Assembly: GCA_946699065.1 (NCBI GenBank) | Contig: CAMPDV010000288.1 | Coordinates: 248,001-312,000, forward strand | Reading direction: 5' to 3' | Length of the DNA stretch: 64,000 nucleotides | From: Loxodes magnus | Lineage: Eukaryota; Ciliophora; Karyorelictea; Loxodida; Loxodidae | Shown: positions 13,261 through 25,779 of the stretch, piece by piece | How the letters are laid out: each line of letters opens with the position of its first letter | Numbering within the stretch: position 1 is the first letter of the stretch | Program-made: the position numbers and the translations under genes | Notes under the pieces: model-generated | The model's input: only the letters and a program-made list of their open reading frames with translations | What the model was told of the DNA's origin: nothing | The model's database searches: none

Positions 13261-13648
13261 ATGCCATTTCAATTACAATCTCCAGTGCTACTCCTTAATT
13301 TTTATGACACTACAACTTTATGGTTTTGTTTTCGGTAAAATAATAAAAAACCTTAATCGAGTTTCAGAGTCAATATGTAGCAATCTCATCTAGTTTATTT
13401 ATTTTCAGCGATAGAATGATTAGCGAATTTCCTTTCTTAGAGTAACTCAAATTGAAATGTTTAAAATTCAGACCAACATATAAAAGTAATTTGTTTAAGA
13501 ACTCAACTTAAGTTTACCTTAAGAAGAAATGAAAGAAGATAAGCTTCAATTACAATTTCGAGAATTTTTGATTCATTTAGATAAAAAAACTAAATATTTA
13601 GGCTGGAGGAAGAAACAATTAATGTTTAAAATAAAAATGGAAAATTGA
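13261..13648 (+). CDS. small hypothetical protein, about 130 aa
   Basis: From ATG 13261 the frame gives MPFQLQSPVLLLNFYDTTT. After the A6 run 13345-13350 a -1 step yields TLIEFQSQYVAISSSLFIFS and SEFPFLEQLKLKCLKFRP. After the A4 run 13482-13485 a second -1 step yields LSLPQEEMKEDKLQLQFREF and a basic tail ending at TGA 13646-13648. The length fits exactly two missing bases. No domain is recognised. The acidic-basic C-terminal helix is the most reliable part. Confidence 0.45.
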
Positions 13649-13649
13649 A

Positions 13650-15275
13650 ATAGATTTTTGTAATTAAAACGATTAAATGAATTTACATTTTTATATATTT
13701 AAAGCTATAAAAATAGAATTTAAATTAGATGATATTTATTTAAAATTAAATAGGAAGTATAAATTTTCTATTTCATAATATATAAATTACTTTAAAATAA
13801 TATCAGTTACTTTTTCTTTAATTTGTCTTTCTTGATATACATTAAGGATTTTAATGAATACATTTTTTAATTTATTACTGTAGAATTAGTTTATATTTTA
13901 TAATATAACTTTAAGTATCTATAACTTTTATAAATTAGATAATAAATTTAAATGGATCTTTTATATAAATCTATTTAACTAGAGATAAATTTAGATTCTT
14001 ACATCTATAGGTTTCTAATACTAATATACTAAGTAAGTTTGGTTTGTTAATAAATTAGATTTTTATATTTGATACAATATAATCTTAAATTACTTTTACT
14101 TATTTAAATTAATTTAAATTAAAAGAGACTATTTATTTACTAAAATATGCTATGTACTTTCTAATCCCAATAACTATAAATTTTAGCTTAATAAGAGCTT
14201 TATCTCTAAATAAAACTGTTCTATTAACTTTATTTTGTAATTAAAGGAATTTAATATGCAAACCTAGTTATAAATAGCTAAAATGATTGTATATAATTTA
14301 CTTAATAAACTTATTTATTAAGTTTTAGTCTAATTTTAATTAGAAAGAAAGGAAATTATAATAAAAGACAACGCTTTTAAAATAAAAATTTATTAATGAT
14401 AGAAAGTATTTACTGCTAAATAAAATTAATAGAGCATAATTAAATAACTATTAGTATACTAAAGATATTTATATAAGTAAAAGTAGTATTTTTATTTTAT
14501 TGTCTTCTGAATAGGTTTATTAAGTCTTAAAAAAAGGGCAAAATAAAAATCAATATAATTATAGTAATGAAAGAGAGACTAGAACGATTAATTTCATTAT
14601 CTAATCTTATTTCATTAATACTCTATTATTGCTGATATTGAAGTATCAAAAGACTGAAGAGATAGTTTCAGACTATAGAGCGAAATAGCTTAATTCTTAT
14701 TAATTTTTTCTTCTATTCTGAAAAATAATCTTATAAAACTAAGTTCTAGCATAAATACTAGAAACTAATAATTATGCTAACTAATGTAAAAGTATTTGCA
14801 TTTTAGAAAACTATAATAATATAATAAAATTAATTAAAATAAAAAAAATAGATAATTAAGAAGAATTAAAGAAAAACTATTTTTAATAATCAAAGATTAT
14901 TAAAAATTATAAAATAAAAGTAAACATATATTGGATTTTGAATGTTTATTCTAATATATATTATATAAAGCATATTAATTTATTTCATTTTTGTTATTAG
15001 AGGAACAAAAAGGAATCATTGGGTTTATTTTTACGTTAATTAAATAATTTATTATTAGATTATTTTATAAAATTTAATTTAATTATCCAAATTATTTTAG
15101 CAAGCATAAATTAAAAAATAAGAGATCGAATTGAAAAATCTAATAATTATACTAATTTTATTAGTAGTTTCTTAGTTCTTATTGGTAAGATTATTATTTA
15201 ATTTAAAGAAGATTAATTTTGTATGCTAGTTAATGATATTAAATGGTTTATGTAATTTTTTATATATTATTATAT
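13650..15275. other. AT-rich spacer
   Basis: No gene or RNA recognised. The interval precedes the Gag-like ORF and would contain any 5' untranslated region or promoter of that element. Confidence 0.4.
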
Positions 15276-15280
15276 ATAAA

Positions 15281-16018
15281 ATGGCTTCTAAGAAATAACA
15301 GAACTTTGAACAAAACATTTAAACAGGAAAATTCTCTAAAAAATAAAAAAGCGAAATAATTACAATGAGTGAAAGTGAGAAATATGATTGATATGACGAA
15401 CATTAACCACTTGGAAATCCAGAACTAAAAAAACTTCCAACACAAACTCAAATAGAAATATTATCTAAGTCATTAAAAGAGTTTATGTTTAAAAATAGAT
15501 ACCTCACTGATAAAGTAGAAAAATTAGAAAAACTAATAACGTCTTTACTTGAGAAACAATATTAATAATCATAAGAAATAGAAAACAAACTGGAACAAAG
15601 AATTCTTTAAATTTAATAATAAATTCAGGTAACGCCATTTTCGATTTAACAGAATTAATCAGAGCCTATGGAAATAGAAAATGAAGCCTCAAATTAAAAT
15701 AAACAGTAAACGTTTATTTAAAATAAGTAGTAAATTTAAATTAAATAAGTGTTACAGGAATAATAGTTTAAAAGAAGAATAAAATGCTACGTGTGCAATA
15801 AATAACACCAATGAAAATACTGCTACTAACTAAGCGAAATTTAAAGAAAGAATAAATAAGATATTTTTAGAAAACTATTTAGGATATATCCAACATAAAG
15901 CGGAAACATTTATAGAAAAAAATTCTTTAATTAAAATCTTAATCCTTGGAGAAATAATTAGGAAAGCTACTTGCAAGATGAAAACTATTCAGAATATTAA
16001 AGGATGATGCGCTAATGA
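15281..16018 (+). CDS. Gag-like zinc-knuckle protein of a retroelement (ORF1)
   Basis: One uninterrupted frame of 245 codons runs from ATG 15281 to TGA 16016-16018. The N-terminus is polar, residues about 60-120 are helical (QTQIEILSKSLKEFMFKNRY, KVEKLEKLITSLLEKQ), and a Gln-rich segment follows. Near the C-terminus is a zinc knuckle of form C-x2-C-x3-H-x4-C at residues 169-181. A TGA codon (residue 178, 15812-15814) sits two after the His, where retroviral-type knuckles commonly carry an aromatic residue. A second in-frame TGA is at residue 37. Known: zinc knuckles plus helical N-termini typify Gag/ORF1 nucleic-acid chaperones of retrotransposons. No reverse transcriptase is found in the following 200 bp, so this is a partial or non-autonomous copy. 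Confidence 0.65.
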
Positions 16019-16120
16019 AGTGTTAAACCGCCTAACTAAGCCTAGTAGAAATTCAAGACAAACTAATGGAGACAAGCTGATAGAATAGGTCAGATGGCTG
16101 ACTACTAAGGCTTTAACAAA

Positions 16121-16146
16121 GCTTTTTAACTTTAACTTTAACTAAG
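16121..16146 (+). repeat. short TTTAAC tandem tail
   Basis: Three to four copies of tttaac lie about 100 bp downstream of the Gag-like stop codon and just before the decayed TRIM-like gene. Short tandem tails are common at LINE 3' ends, so this may mark the element's end. A chance repeat in AT-rich DNA is possible. Confidence 0.3.
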
Positions 16147-16269
16147 ATAGTTATTAAAAGGCTAAGACTTATTTTAATCTCTTCTATGCTATAATTTCGC
16201 AAAATTAATCCATTTTTCAGTTCTTCATTCCAAAAATTCGTATATATATAAGTTTTCAGATACTAAAAT

Positions 16270-17522
16270 TACTATTATGCTTAGCCTCTTTCTTCCTTGA
16301 TTTAATCAATTAGATTCACTTTTTCTGCTAAGTTCTAATTATTCTATTACAACTAAGCTATTTCTTATACCTTCTCTTATAATACCTTCTCTAATGTGTC
16401 TTTCTGGCTCTAAATGATTTAAATTTAATTATTTAGATCTTAAGAGACTTGTTCGTATTCTAAAGTTCTTAAGTTCACTCTTATATTCTCTTAATTAAGC
16501 TCTATTTCTCATTCTCCTTTTAAACTATTTCCTTCTAACTTTCTTCTACCTACTTTTATAGTTTGCGATTCTCGGAAATTTGCTCTTCAATCGTCTCTTT
16601 TAATTACTAATTTTACGTTTCTAGTTCTTTTTATTATCTTACTAGACTCTCATTCTATTTCTCGAAAATTTCGCTTTCATATAGTTGTTAAAGTAGAAAT
16701 TCTAACAGGTTCTTATTAAAGTCTTTATTCTTCCTTTCTTAGGATGTATGCTTAAAATCTTTGAACTATCCCCTATAATCTTTATATTTTAGCCTCACAT
16801 TTTTCTATAGTCTCCACTTCCAATTTACTGATTTTATTGTATTAATCTTGAAGATCTATAACTTATACCATATGTGAAGTAGCTGCCTGCTTTAAGCTAA
16901 TATATTGTAACAAGTTTTTATTAAAATTGCTTTAGATAACCTGAAAAAGGTTTTCAATGATAGTACCTTATGACTGTATTACTATATTTCTCAAATTAAT
17001 CATTTCATCATTCAATTACTTTTAGGTTTAGGTGCATTAATATCTTTTTAGATGCAGTTACATTGATTACTATAACGATACTAACTTAAATTGTATTTCA
17101 GTCTACATAGATAGTATTTAATCTTCTATCAGAACCTTTTAATGAAAATTATGTGTAGTTTATCCACATAAAACACAAATATAGTCCTTTCCCTCTAAGC
17201 AAATGAATGTTCAAGGTTAGTTATGGATTAAGCATTATTTTAGAAGATGGGACTAAGATTCATCCTGTTGCTAATCCTTTTCAATCTCTTCAGCTACTTG
17301 TATTTCTCTTTATGGTATCTATTTGTTTAAATCTACTATTTCAAGGCCTTTAATTGTTTTCTTAGTCATTTTGTTGTGATCACTACAGAAAAGAAACTTT
17401 GATAAGTTTAGCATAGACTGCAGACACTCTTAACATATAACACACTCGCAATCTAGCCTTCTTGATTTCTTTTCATTATCATTAAAGTTTCTATTGCACC
17501 CTTTACATATAAAAGCTTATAT
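16270..17522 (-). pseudogene. TRIM-like (RING-B-box-coiled-coil) gene, start lost and 3' truncated
   Basis: The minus strand encodes a RING-type cluster (CKGCNRNFND, DCECVICQECL, FCSDHNK) followed by a B-box (CLIHNQP, a TGA, TFIC, CVLCGQTTHNFH). A long coiled coil follows, including LYESEIFEKQNESL, which aligns with LYESELFEKQREK in the intact paralogue at 33163-35424. The paralogue's initiator ATG is ATA here (17520-17522). The frame changes around 16,710-16,790, and the kelch half is absent: coding fades near 16.3 kb, close to the Gag-like element. Known role of the family: E3 ubiquitin ligases. This copy looks inactive. Confidence 0.6.
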
Positions 17523-17590
17523 TTTGATAATAAAAAGCTTTCTAGATGTTTAACTAAGTTTTATCTGACGATAAAGTAGTAAAGATTCAA

Positions 17591-18106
17591 TCACTAATAA
17601 CTTACTTAATCTTACTCTTCACATATTTTTGTAACTCTAAATTATAAATTTTTTTCATATCATCTGACAATATGCTCGCTTAAAATGATCGAAGATATAT
17701 TAGCAGTGCCACTCAATTAACTCTTCAACTATTCTTCATTAAGCATGATTCGATTAACTTCTGTTTGAAGCATACTTGTATAAACCCTCGTCTCTCTTCT
17801 CTCTTCCGGTATCTTTTTTCTGCTTCTCTAACTATCAATCTTATAATCCCATTCGTACCACTTTCCATCTCCTTCAACTCTTCATTTATCTATCAACCTT
17901 CTCTTAATCAAACTACCTTCATTTTGCTTCTAGCTTTTTCACAAATAGAATGCTACCCTAAGCATCCTTTCATTTTCCTTTCTCTCAATCTGTTCTTCTA
18001 GATCCTGTATCTTAAAAGGTAACTATACTAACTGATCTCAAGAATAATCATCTGATACCTGTTTAAGGCAAATGTTGCTATATTTTCTCTTATGGCTCTT
18101 CTTCAT
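17591..18106 (-). CDS. hypothetical 171-aa coiled-coil protein
   Basis: ATG 18106 to TGA 17591-17593 is a single frame of 172 codons. The product begins MKKSHKRKYSNICLKQ, has an acidic-basic helix (QDLEEQIERKENERMLRV), a Trp-rich centre (VEGDGKWYEWDYKIDSQ), and a C-terminal helix (EVNRIMLNEEQLKSQL). Four internal TGA codons are read as Trp. It ends about 70 bp upstream of the TRIM-like pseudogene in the same orientation. No family is recognised. Another frame could be right for part of it. Confidence 0.5.
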
Positions 18107-18189
18107 TAATCATAATACTTCACTAAGAACTGAGTGAGTTTAATTTAGATTAACTGAGTAATAGAAAGAGCCTCATAAGGTAGAGATAT

Positions 18190-19355
18190 GGAGAGAAACT
18201 AAAAGGACTAAGATTAACTAAAAGGCTTTTGTTTTACTTTGAGAGTCAAGTGTTTGTTAATACTTCTGTAAGACATGGAATGAAAATCTAAGAGAATGGT
18301 ATTAGATTATCATAATCCTTTAGTATCAAAGAGCATATCAACTAATATATAGAGATAGCTTGTCAACTTTGAAAAGGAAGTTAGAAAGTAGAGTTAGATG
18401 TAAGTTTTCGGATGAGATTTAAGAGCTAAAGTCAAGAAATGAAAAGTAAAACATCTGGCTGCTTACTCTTAGATCGTAAAATCTAGTAACTGAAGATCTT
18501 TAGAAGGTAGCTTTTTGTTTATTCACTATTGAAGCCTTTTTAAGATACTAAAGATATTTCTTAGCAGATAAGTTCACTGTAAAACGGTGACAGTAAACTT
18601 TTTACCTAAAAAGAAGAGAAGATACTTTTAAGGAAGGTTAGGCTGATAATATCCTAATTAGTGACTAAATAGCTTTATACTGTTTACAGTTAACTGACTA
18701 GGATATGAAATAATAATAAGCATTATCTTGTAGATATGTAAACAGTATTATTTAAGGTAAGAATAACACATTAGCATTAATAATTTCTGTGTAATTAATT
18801 GATAAGTAAATGAGGTAATTAAAGAAAGGATTAGAAAGAAGGATTAGGATATTTATATATGATATATAAGTCATCCAGTTATAAATAGAGGTAGGAGGAC
18901 AAAATAGTCAGCGTAACGAAAGGAAAGCATTATAAGTTACTAGAGTTACTAGATAGCTCTAGTTAATTACTTTTGAATCTGAAGGTAATTTAAAACCTTA
19001 ATAGTTAAAAGGAAATTTAGACAGCAGATTAGAGATTTAAGCTTATGCTTTGAAGAAATCAATATTGAAGGCTGCAAACAGTAATCCTTATAGTACAATG
19101 AAGGAAAGAAGAAAAGAGAAAGTGAGACTAAGGGGATTAAAAGCTCAAAGGTAGAAAATAGCATAAAGATCTAGTAATTCAGATATGGATTGAAACATCG
19201 TTAAATCAAAGCTATTATTTAAAGATATTGAAAAAGAAGGGATTACAGAGAGTCAATTTATCAATATAGTTAAAGAGAATGAATAGAATAAAACTGAAAG
19301 CTATCTTTTTGCTATATTTGGGAGTTAAGTGAACTCAAGTCATATATTATGCATT
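18190..19355 (+). CDS. coding-like region, unknown protein (fragmented)
   Basis: Two plus-strand stretches have coherent protein character. 18.25-18.6 kb includes VLDYHNPLVSKSISTNIQRQ and several TGA-as-Trp positions. 18.96-19.35 kb includes LLFKDIEKEGITESQFINIV and SYLFAIFGSQV. The ~350 bp between them is AT-rich, so they may be two exons or pieces of a decaying gene. No family is recognised. Confidence 0.3.
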
Positions 19356-19369
19356 CAGCTATATTAGCA

Positions 19370-20265
19370 AATTATCTTGATAAGTTCAGCAAGAAAATTG
19401 ATTAATCTAGAAGAAAATGAGATATCTCTATCTATTATTTTTCTACCATTACCCTTATTATAGAAGAGAGCATAAACGGCAGTTTTAAGAGACTTTTTGA
19501 TAACTTTACTACATATTTGGACCTGCTTTTCGAATAGCTTTATCTTTCTTCTATAGCTCAAAATCAGTTAGCCGGTTTCAAAAATATCCAGCTTGTCAGT
19601 TAATCTCTGAAAACCACTGGGTATAAATTTTTACAGCTAAATAAAGAATCTGAACTGTTTAGTATGTAGACTACATCATAGTTAGATAGCCATAAGAAAT
19701 ATCAGAAAAGTTGACAAAATACTTCTTTACTTATCAACTTCAAATCCTTATGAGTTCAGCAATAAAACAGAAAAAGTTAGGGAGGACTTCATATCCACAG
19801 CGCATTAACCAATATGATTGTCATACTATCTCATCCAAGTCTATTTATTCACCTACCATATTAATTGGACATACTATATAAAGGCTCTATTTGGTATATT
19901 ACCTAAAGCTACTATGATTAGCAATTAATTTCTTTAAGTTAAAGCTATAACTGGTTGGACGGCTAATTGCTTGAAATCTAATTTACCATTCAATAAAATT
20001 AGTCGAACTACACTTAAAATACCCTATTTCCCATCCTCATTCTTATCTAGCCAAAACTAAGTCAAGGCTAGAAACTCAGATTCATTCTTCCTTCTCTTCC
20101 ATACTATATTTACCATCTCTTCTATTGCTTATACCATACGAGTATTAGCCTCTTATAAAACTGCCTTTATTTCAGTCCAGTAAGTTAACCAAGCATTAAA
20201 ATAGCGATTAGTATGAACCGTTTTTAGATCTTACTAACACTGTTTGACTGCTAATGTAGACAACA
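19370..20265 (-). CDS. unknown protein, weak EF-hand-like loop
   Basis: A minus-strand frame from about 20,265 to 19,370 reads coherently for nearly 300 codons, with segments NRYFNAWLTYWTEIKAVLQE, EMVNIVWKRRKNESEF, FWLDKNEDGKQGIL and SYRRKIKLFEKQVQICSKV. The DKNEDGKQG loop resembles an EF-hand but lacks the canonical position-12 acid. The plus strand over 19.4-19.7 kb is also protein-like, so the strand is not certain. No start codon is convincing, and the region may be an internal exon. Confidence 0.4.
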
Positions 20266-20821
20266 AGATATGCTAGGAGGTGATACGTTTGGAATGGACA
20301 GAGAAATAAAACTGTCGATACTTCAGTGGCAGATAGTAGATTAAGCTATTTACAGTGTTTAAGGAGCTTGAGAGTGTCAAGAGGTTTGTATACAAATGAA
20401 GCTTCAAAATACAGTTGATGGATAAGAATTTGCTAAGGGATGTAAACAAAAATCGAATAGCAAAGCACTAGAGTAAAACTGTCTTAAGAGCTAGGCGTAT
20501 AACTAGTATAAGCTAAACTTGTTCTTACATAGAAGTAAGATTACAGATATGATTCATACTTCAATGGTTCTGGACATAACCTAGCAACTAAAATTCTCAG
20601 ATTATGCTAAAGAAGATCATAGTAAGAACTAACTAGTCAGCATCTCAGAAAGCCAATGATACTGTAGTCTAGCAACATCACTAAGATGAAGCAATCTCTA
20701 ATCTTTCTTACATACTATAATAGAATCTAATAAACTCATATTGTTTAAACCAGATAATCTAATAAGGTATGAAAAATAAGTACTAAAGCCTTAAAAATTA
20801 TTTGACTTTTAATTGAATTAA

Positions 20822-22330
20822 ATGGGTTGCATGGTAGCGAAACACAAACCACAAATGAAGAAAGCAATATGGGTCACTCCAGAGACTAATCTACTGCCAG
20901 ACAGGTAAAAGAACACTCATGTCTAGATACTACTCAAGAAATTCAAAAAGTACTCAAATAAGAGTCAGAAGCTAGATTTTAAAGCTTTTTTATAGATTCT
21001 CACTGATCTTAATGAAAGACATAGGAATATGGCAGAGTCTACGTTCAAACTTTTTGATTTAAGAAGGATGGGAAAAATAATTTTTAGGGATTTTTGCGTA
21101 GCTCTATATGTTGTATGCCATTGAAAGAAAAAAAGATTCGCTTTGTGTTTGATGCTGATGAAAACTCATTTTTGACATAAAATGAGTTTTAATAAATGCT
21201 TAAGACGACGATAGGCTTCGCGAAGAAATTCAACAAAGCACCGTAAAATGAGCAGGATGATGTTTGAATAAACAGCGCAACCAAAAAAATCCTGAATCCG
21301 AAGTAAAAATAATCCTATGAATTGTTCTACGAATGAGCGGCTAAGAATTTGGACACCTCGTCTCTGCTTAATATTTTTGAGATTGTTCCTTCACCAGAAA
21401 AAGAGAAAACGATAATCAAGCAAATAATGACTGACGTGTAAAATAAGCCACTCTAACCAGGAGAAGACTGCATGAACTAAGTTATAGTTGGTGAGAGTCT
21501 TGGAAGCTTTATATTGATTATGACAGCGAAATTTTAATTAAGAAGAGTAATCGAGTCAGCTAGCGCTCTAGCGAATGAACATGAAGAAAAGAAAGCGGAA
21601 TCATATGAATAGTTCAAAACTATCAAAACTAGTAGATTGGCTTTAAGATCCTTAGAATTTGATAATTCTGTTATAGATGGAGAGATTAAAGGAACTTTGA
21701 AGAATAGCCTGATGCAAGACTATGTTTATATTCTAGTTCCTTAAATAGTCTGGAAGAACTTATTCAGCTGATATGAAGGAGGCCCAATATTTCTGAGGAA
21801 AGTGATTGTAACTAGAAATGAAAATTCCGTATCGTTTGTCGAACTCTATCCTAAGATCGTAAAACTTCATCCCTGCTCCCAGAGTGGAAACTTTGATAAA
21901 GAGATGAAAAATGGGTATTTTTAAGCTCGGTTATGACGATGGGATAGGTTAAATCTAATAAGGTCGAAAAGAACAAATCATCATAAGAAATCAGACTCTG
22001 GACAAAAACTCCAGGAGCAGAGTGAAATTTAGTGACTAACTTAGATGAAACTGTTTAAGATGTAGGAGTAGAAACTGGCTAGTTCTTTATGATTGAATAG
22101 AAATGTACAGAGTATACAAAAACAAGGACAAAGTATAATTGGCCTAGAGATAGAATTTCTAAGAAAATGGAGTAAAAAGATTGAAGGGAAAACTTTGAGG
22201 TAGGAGATAGACAGGATGTTTGGAATCCTTTAGCAGAAGATTCATTACAATTTAATAGCTCAACACAAAATACATTATAGTCCATTTCATAAACGAAAAG
22301 AACAAGCAAGATAGACAGCTACCAATCGAA
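20822..22330 (+). pseudogene. USP32-type deubiquitinase, N-terminal half (EF-hand, DUSP and UBL-like), catalytic core missing
   Basis: ATG 20822 starts MGCMVAKHK, a possible N-myristoylation signal. An EF-hand pair follows; one loop reads DADENSFLTQNEF. Then comes FEIVPSPEKEKTII, and a DUSP-like domain with VPQIVWKNLFS, an in-frame TGA where DUSP domains have Trp, then YEGGPIFLRKVI. Next is a ubiquitin-like stretch with EIRLWTKTPGAE, GVETGQFFMIEQK and NWPRD. This order matches USP32-family deubiquitinases. Two -1 steps are needed, at the A7 run 21128-21134 and the A5 run 21907-21911. No Cys-box or His-box of the USP catalytic domain follows; the sequence grades into repeat-like DNA after 22.3 kb. 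It is truncated, or the rest was lost or displaced. Confidence 0.6.
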
Positions 22331-22549
22331 AGGAAAACAATAAGGTTACTAGAGTTACAATAAGATAATAGTTAATTATTCTAGACCAAAGGAAGTAATA
22401 CCAGTAGTTAAAAGACTAAAGAAAAATCTTTGAGAAAAGAATATTGATTATTATAAGCATTAAGTTGTTTATTGTTAGAGGCGATAAAAAAAGGAAAAAA
22501 GAGAGCAATATTATTTTAAAGTTTACGGTTAAGATTGTAGTGTGTACTA

Positions 22550-25200
22550 TATCATTTGTCTTTGCTTAAGTATCAAAATATGATTTAATAGCTATGCTCA
22601 ATTTTAAATATCTTGCTTTCCCTACTTATGACTACTTTGACGCCTATTGAATGGTCTGAAGAAGTATCTCAATCTATTATCTATTGCTCTTACATAACTA
22701 TAGTTATTTTTTATTCTTCTTAGAAAAGTCTTACAAGTTTCGGATATTCTCCTTTGAATTTTTAAAAGACATCGTAAAAAGATAGAACATGCAGGATATA
22801 ATTGATCCCAATAAATTTGCTTTGCATAAACGAAAGCAAAATTTGAGTTCTTAAGATTGTTGTTTACTAGACCTTATATCTAAAAGGCTCCAAATCAATT
22901 GAAAGAGAAGATATTTGACAAAACATCCTGAAACAAATATTCTAACAGCTCGTTCTAAGCACTTTCTCAACTTCTTCTCTCCATATCATTTCTACCTCTT
23001 AAATTAGGTCTTTTAACAATGCAATCATTTACATCAGCAACTGATTACATTTCACATTCAAACTAACGGTTCATTTCAAAGTCTAAATTTACTTATGCTT
23101 TTCTCCTTAGTCTCTATGTGGACTATTTTTGATGTCTCTGATAAATTTCATAAGCTACCTTTATTATTCCCATCTTGCTAACTATACCTTTAAAAACCTC
23201 ATTTACAAAGCGACATAATGGAGTAGAGAGTTGATAGACAAGAGGTAGTTTTGCAAAGAAAAGAAACTTAGCGAGTTCTTATACGGAATAATATGGCTAC
23301 CAATGAAGGAGCCATTATTAGATTCTAGCTTCATACATCGAATGATTAATCCCATATACGATAATCTAGTTAGTTATCTGTAGTCAATTAGCTTAAAAAT
23401 GTTCAAATAATTTCAAAATTCTTTAATTGAAAATACTTACGAAGATCAAGTAGATCAACTGATTTTCGCTTGAATGAAGTTATCAATAGAGTAACTTAAC
23501 CAAGTTAAAAATCTAAAGATCTTCCCTTTAAACTCAGCTCTTTATTTACTTTTCTTGCATCGAGATTGTCTTAGGAGTTATTGCAACCTTAGATATAGTG
23601 ATCCAATTTTCTGCAATAATTATATAAATGATCTTAATGTTAACCTTGTGCTAATGATACTAATTCAGATATTATACTGAGACAAATTAAACTTAGTCTT
23701 AGGTATCAAATTTTTTCATCTAATTTGACTTTTTCTTTGACTTTTAATTTTTTTCCTTTAAGCTAAGTTTTGAATTCTTTTATCCCTTCAAAATCTTAAT
23801 TATTTAAACTTAACTACTAAGCTTTGCGTAAAATAAGCTTAGTATCTATTTTTTACTACTATTAACTACTGTAGATCACCAAGTTACTCACTAGCCAATG
23901 TGAGTAATAGTTAATTAGCAATACTAGCTAAACACAATATTTAGTAAGCATCTTTCAATTCTTATTCTTTCATTAAGCTCTTTCCCAGCTTTATTTTCTT
24001 TCTGTTGTATTATGAACTTTATCATACTAATATTACTAACTTAAAAGATCTAAAGCATTACCATTCAACTTTCAAAATTATTCATTCTCTTCTAGCTTTA
24101 ATGTCTCTAACTTTTATCTCTATGAACTGATTTAATTTTTAGACTTTTCATTGAGAATGTCTTCTTTAACTGATTTGATCCAGAGTTCAATATTTTTAGC
24201 TTCTCTTTGCTTCTTGAATTAACATACTTAAGCAAATCCGCTTTCTTCTGCACATCCAGTTTTATTCTTCTCTCTATCTTTATAGATTGGCTAGTTGTAG
24301 CATCGATCTTATCCCCATAGAAGTTTACATTAACTGATGAAATCTTAAGAGCTGTATTCTTACAAGCTCTGGAATTCTTTCTTAGTTTATACTCCATTTG
24401 GTCTATCATCTACATTTTCTCTGCTTCTGTAATTAAAAACCTACTGCTATCTTTAGACTAATTTGATCTATCTATTCCTTCTTACTACTAAACCTCTTAG
24501 TAAAGCTTATTTTAATAAATATCTTTAAATTCCTTTCTAAACCTTACCGTTATACTAAGATAAAATTAGTATCTTTTTATGTGTTAGATACAACCTTACT
24601 CACTTATAGTCTTTATTAATACTAAGAGTTACAGTATCTTTTATATGGGAGATTTAGTTATTTTAAAGCCCTTTATTACTAAATTAAATGAAAAACTTAT
24701 ATTTTTGATTACTTTAATACCACCTAGGTTAACTAATCTCTGCCTTAAAATCTAAAATCCTTGATCATCTAACTTCTCCAGGTTTGTGCTGCAGAATTAC
24801 GTTTATCCTTTCTTAGTCCAAAGAAATTCTAGTTATACAGTCTACTCATAATTTCTGTTCATTCTACTGATGAAATTAGAACGCTGAAAGATCTCAATTT
24901 TTATCTCTTTCTTCTCAATAATTTAGTTACCAGAACTTTCAGCTTTATATGCCATCCTTTCTCTTTCTCTTCTAATGATAGATTTGTAAGTAGTATCTGA
25001 GTAGTAGAGTCACTCACATTCTTATCATATCTAATTGTAATAACTCTAACTGAAGAGTATATCAGAATCATTCTCCTGTTATAAACTATTTTAACACTAA
25101 GCTAACTTTTCTTTTAAGTACTCCTTTTTTAGGATTGAAGGGCAAATATTACTGAAGGTTGTTTTCTATAGTTAGATGTTTGATTATTTTTAAGCTAAAA
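22550..25200 (-). CDS. TRIM-kelch family relative, long coding-like region (copy 1)
   Basis: Minus-strand coding character is nearly continuous. At 25.1-24.1 kb are helical segments and the family motif IQHIKRYQ / QEVQQQEGIDRSN, aligned with the copies near 28, 30 and 38 kb. At 24.1-23.4 kb it continues with LSLKEKKLKVKEKVKLDEK and DDL/KYFQLKN-like helices. At 23.2-22.6 kb it reads KVAYEIYQRHQKQ, NLDFEMNRQFECEMQSVADV and QNELLEYLFQDVL. Several in-frame TGAs occur. Frames change at least twice, so ends and exon structure are uncertain. No intact RING is seen upstream. It may be a gene or an advanced pseudogene of the local TRIM-kelch family. Confidence 0.4.
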
Positions 25201-25779
25201 GTTACTTTGATACTCAACGCTTTTTATGTTTCTTAGAATTAAATAAAAATAAATTTAAAGCTAGTTCCTATAAGCTACTATTTCCTTTGAGTACCTACTT
25301 CTTAATGTATCATATCTTTATATAAGCATCTTTAGCTATTCAGTCTTACTATTTATCCAATCTTTAGATTTAGTTTTCCTATAGTTAATCATATGATATG
25401 ACTATCTATTTTCAATCAACTATAAACTATCTTTGTATACTGATCTCTTATATCTTCATCTCTTAATTAATCTTGACACTATATTTTGTTTTTGTCTCTA
25501 TCTTTCATTCTGACTCTTACCTATTGAGCATCTTTATAAGTTTCTTTCTTGCAGCTAATTAATAAACTTATATTTACCTTTTACCTTCTTACAGAACCTC
25601 TAAACTAACTTACTCTTACTCTATATTCCTCTATTTTACTTACCATATCGACTTATATCTTCAATGCTTAGGTTTACTTATAGGGTTTTATTTATTTACT
25701 TCTCCAGTTAAGTACTTAGAGGATGATAATTAGCAAGTATGACTCCCAATCAAGATACCAGATTCATATTCTATTCCTA

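Noticed and set aside
16121-16146. TTTAAC repeats as an internal telomere
   Set aside because: Known ciliate telomere repeats are C4A2/C4A4-type; these lack G/C runs.
22552-23355. A formally perfect 267-codon minus-strand frame from ATG 23355 to TGA 22552
   Set aside because: Under this code nearly every frame is open; another frame over the same bases gives a more acidic, gene-like protein (NLDFEMNRQFECEMQSVADV), so this frame is probably chance.
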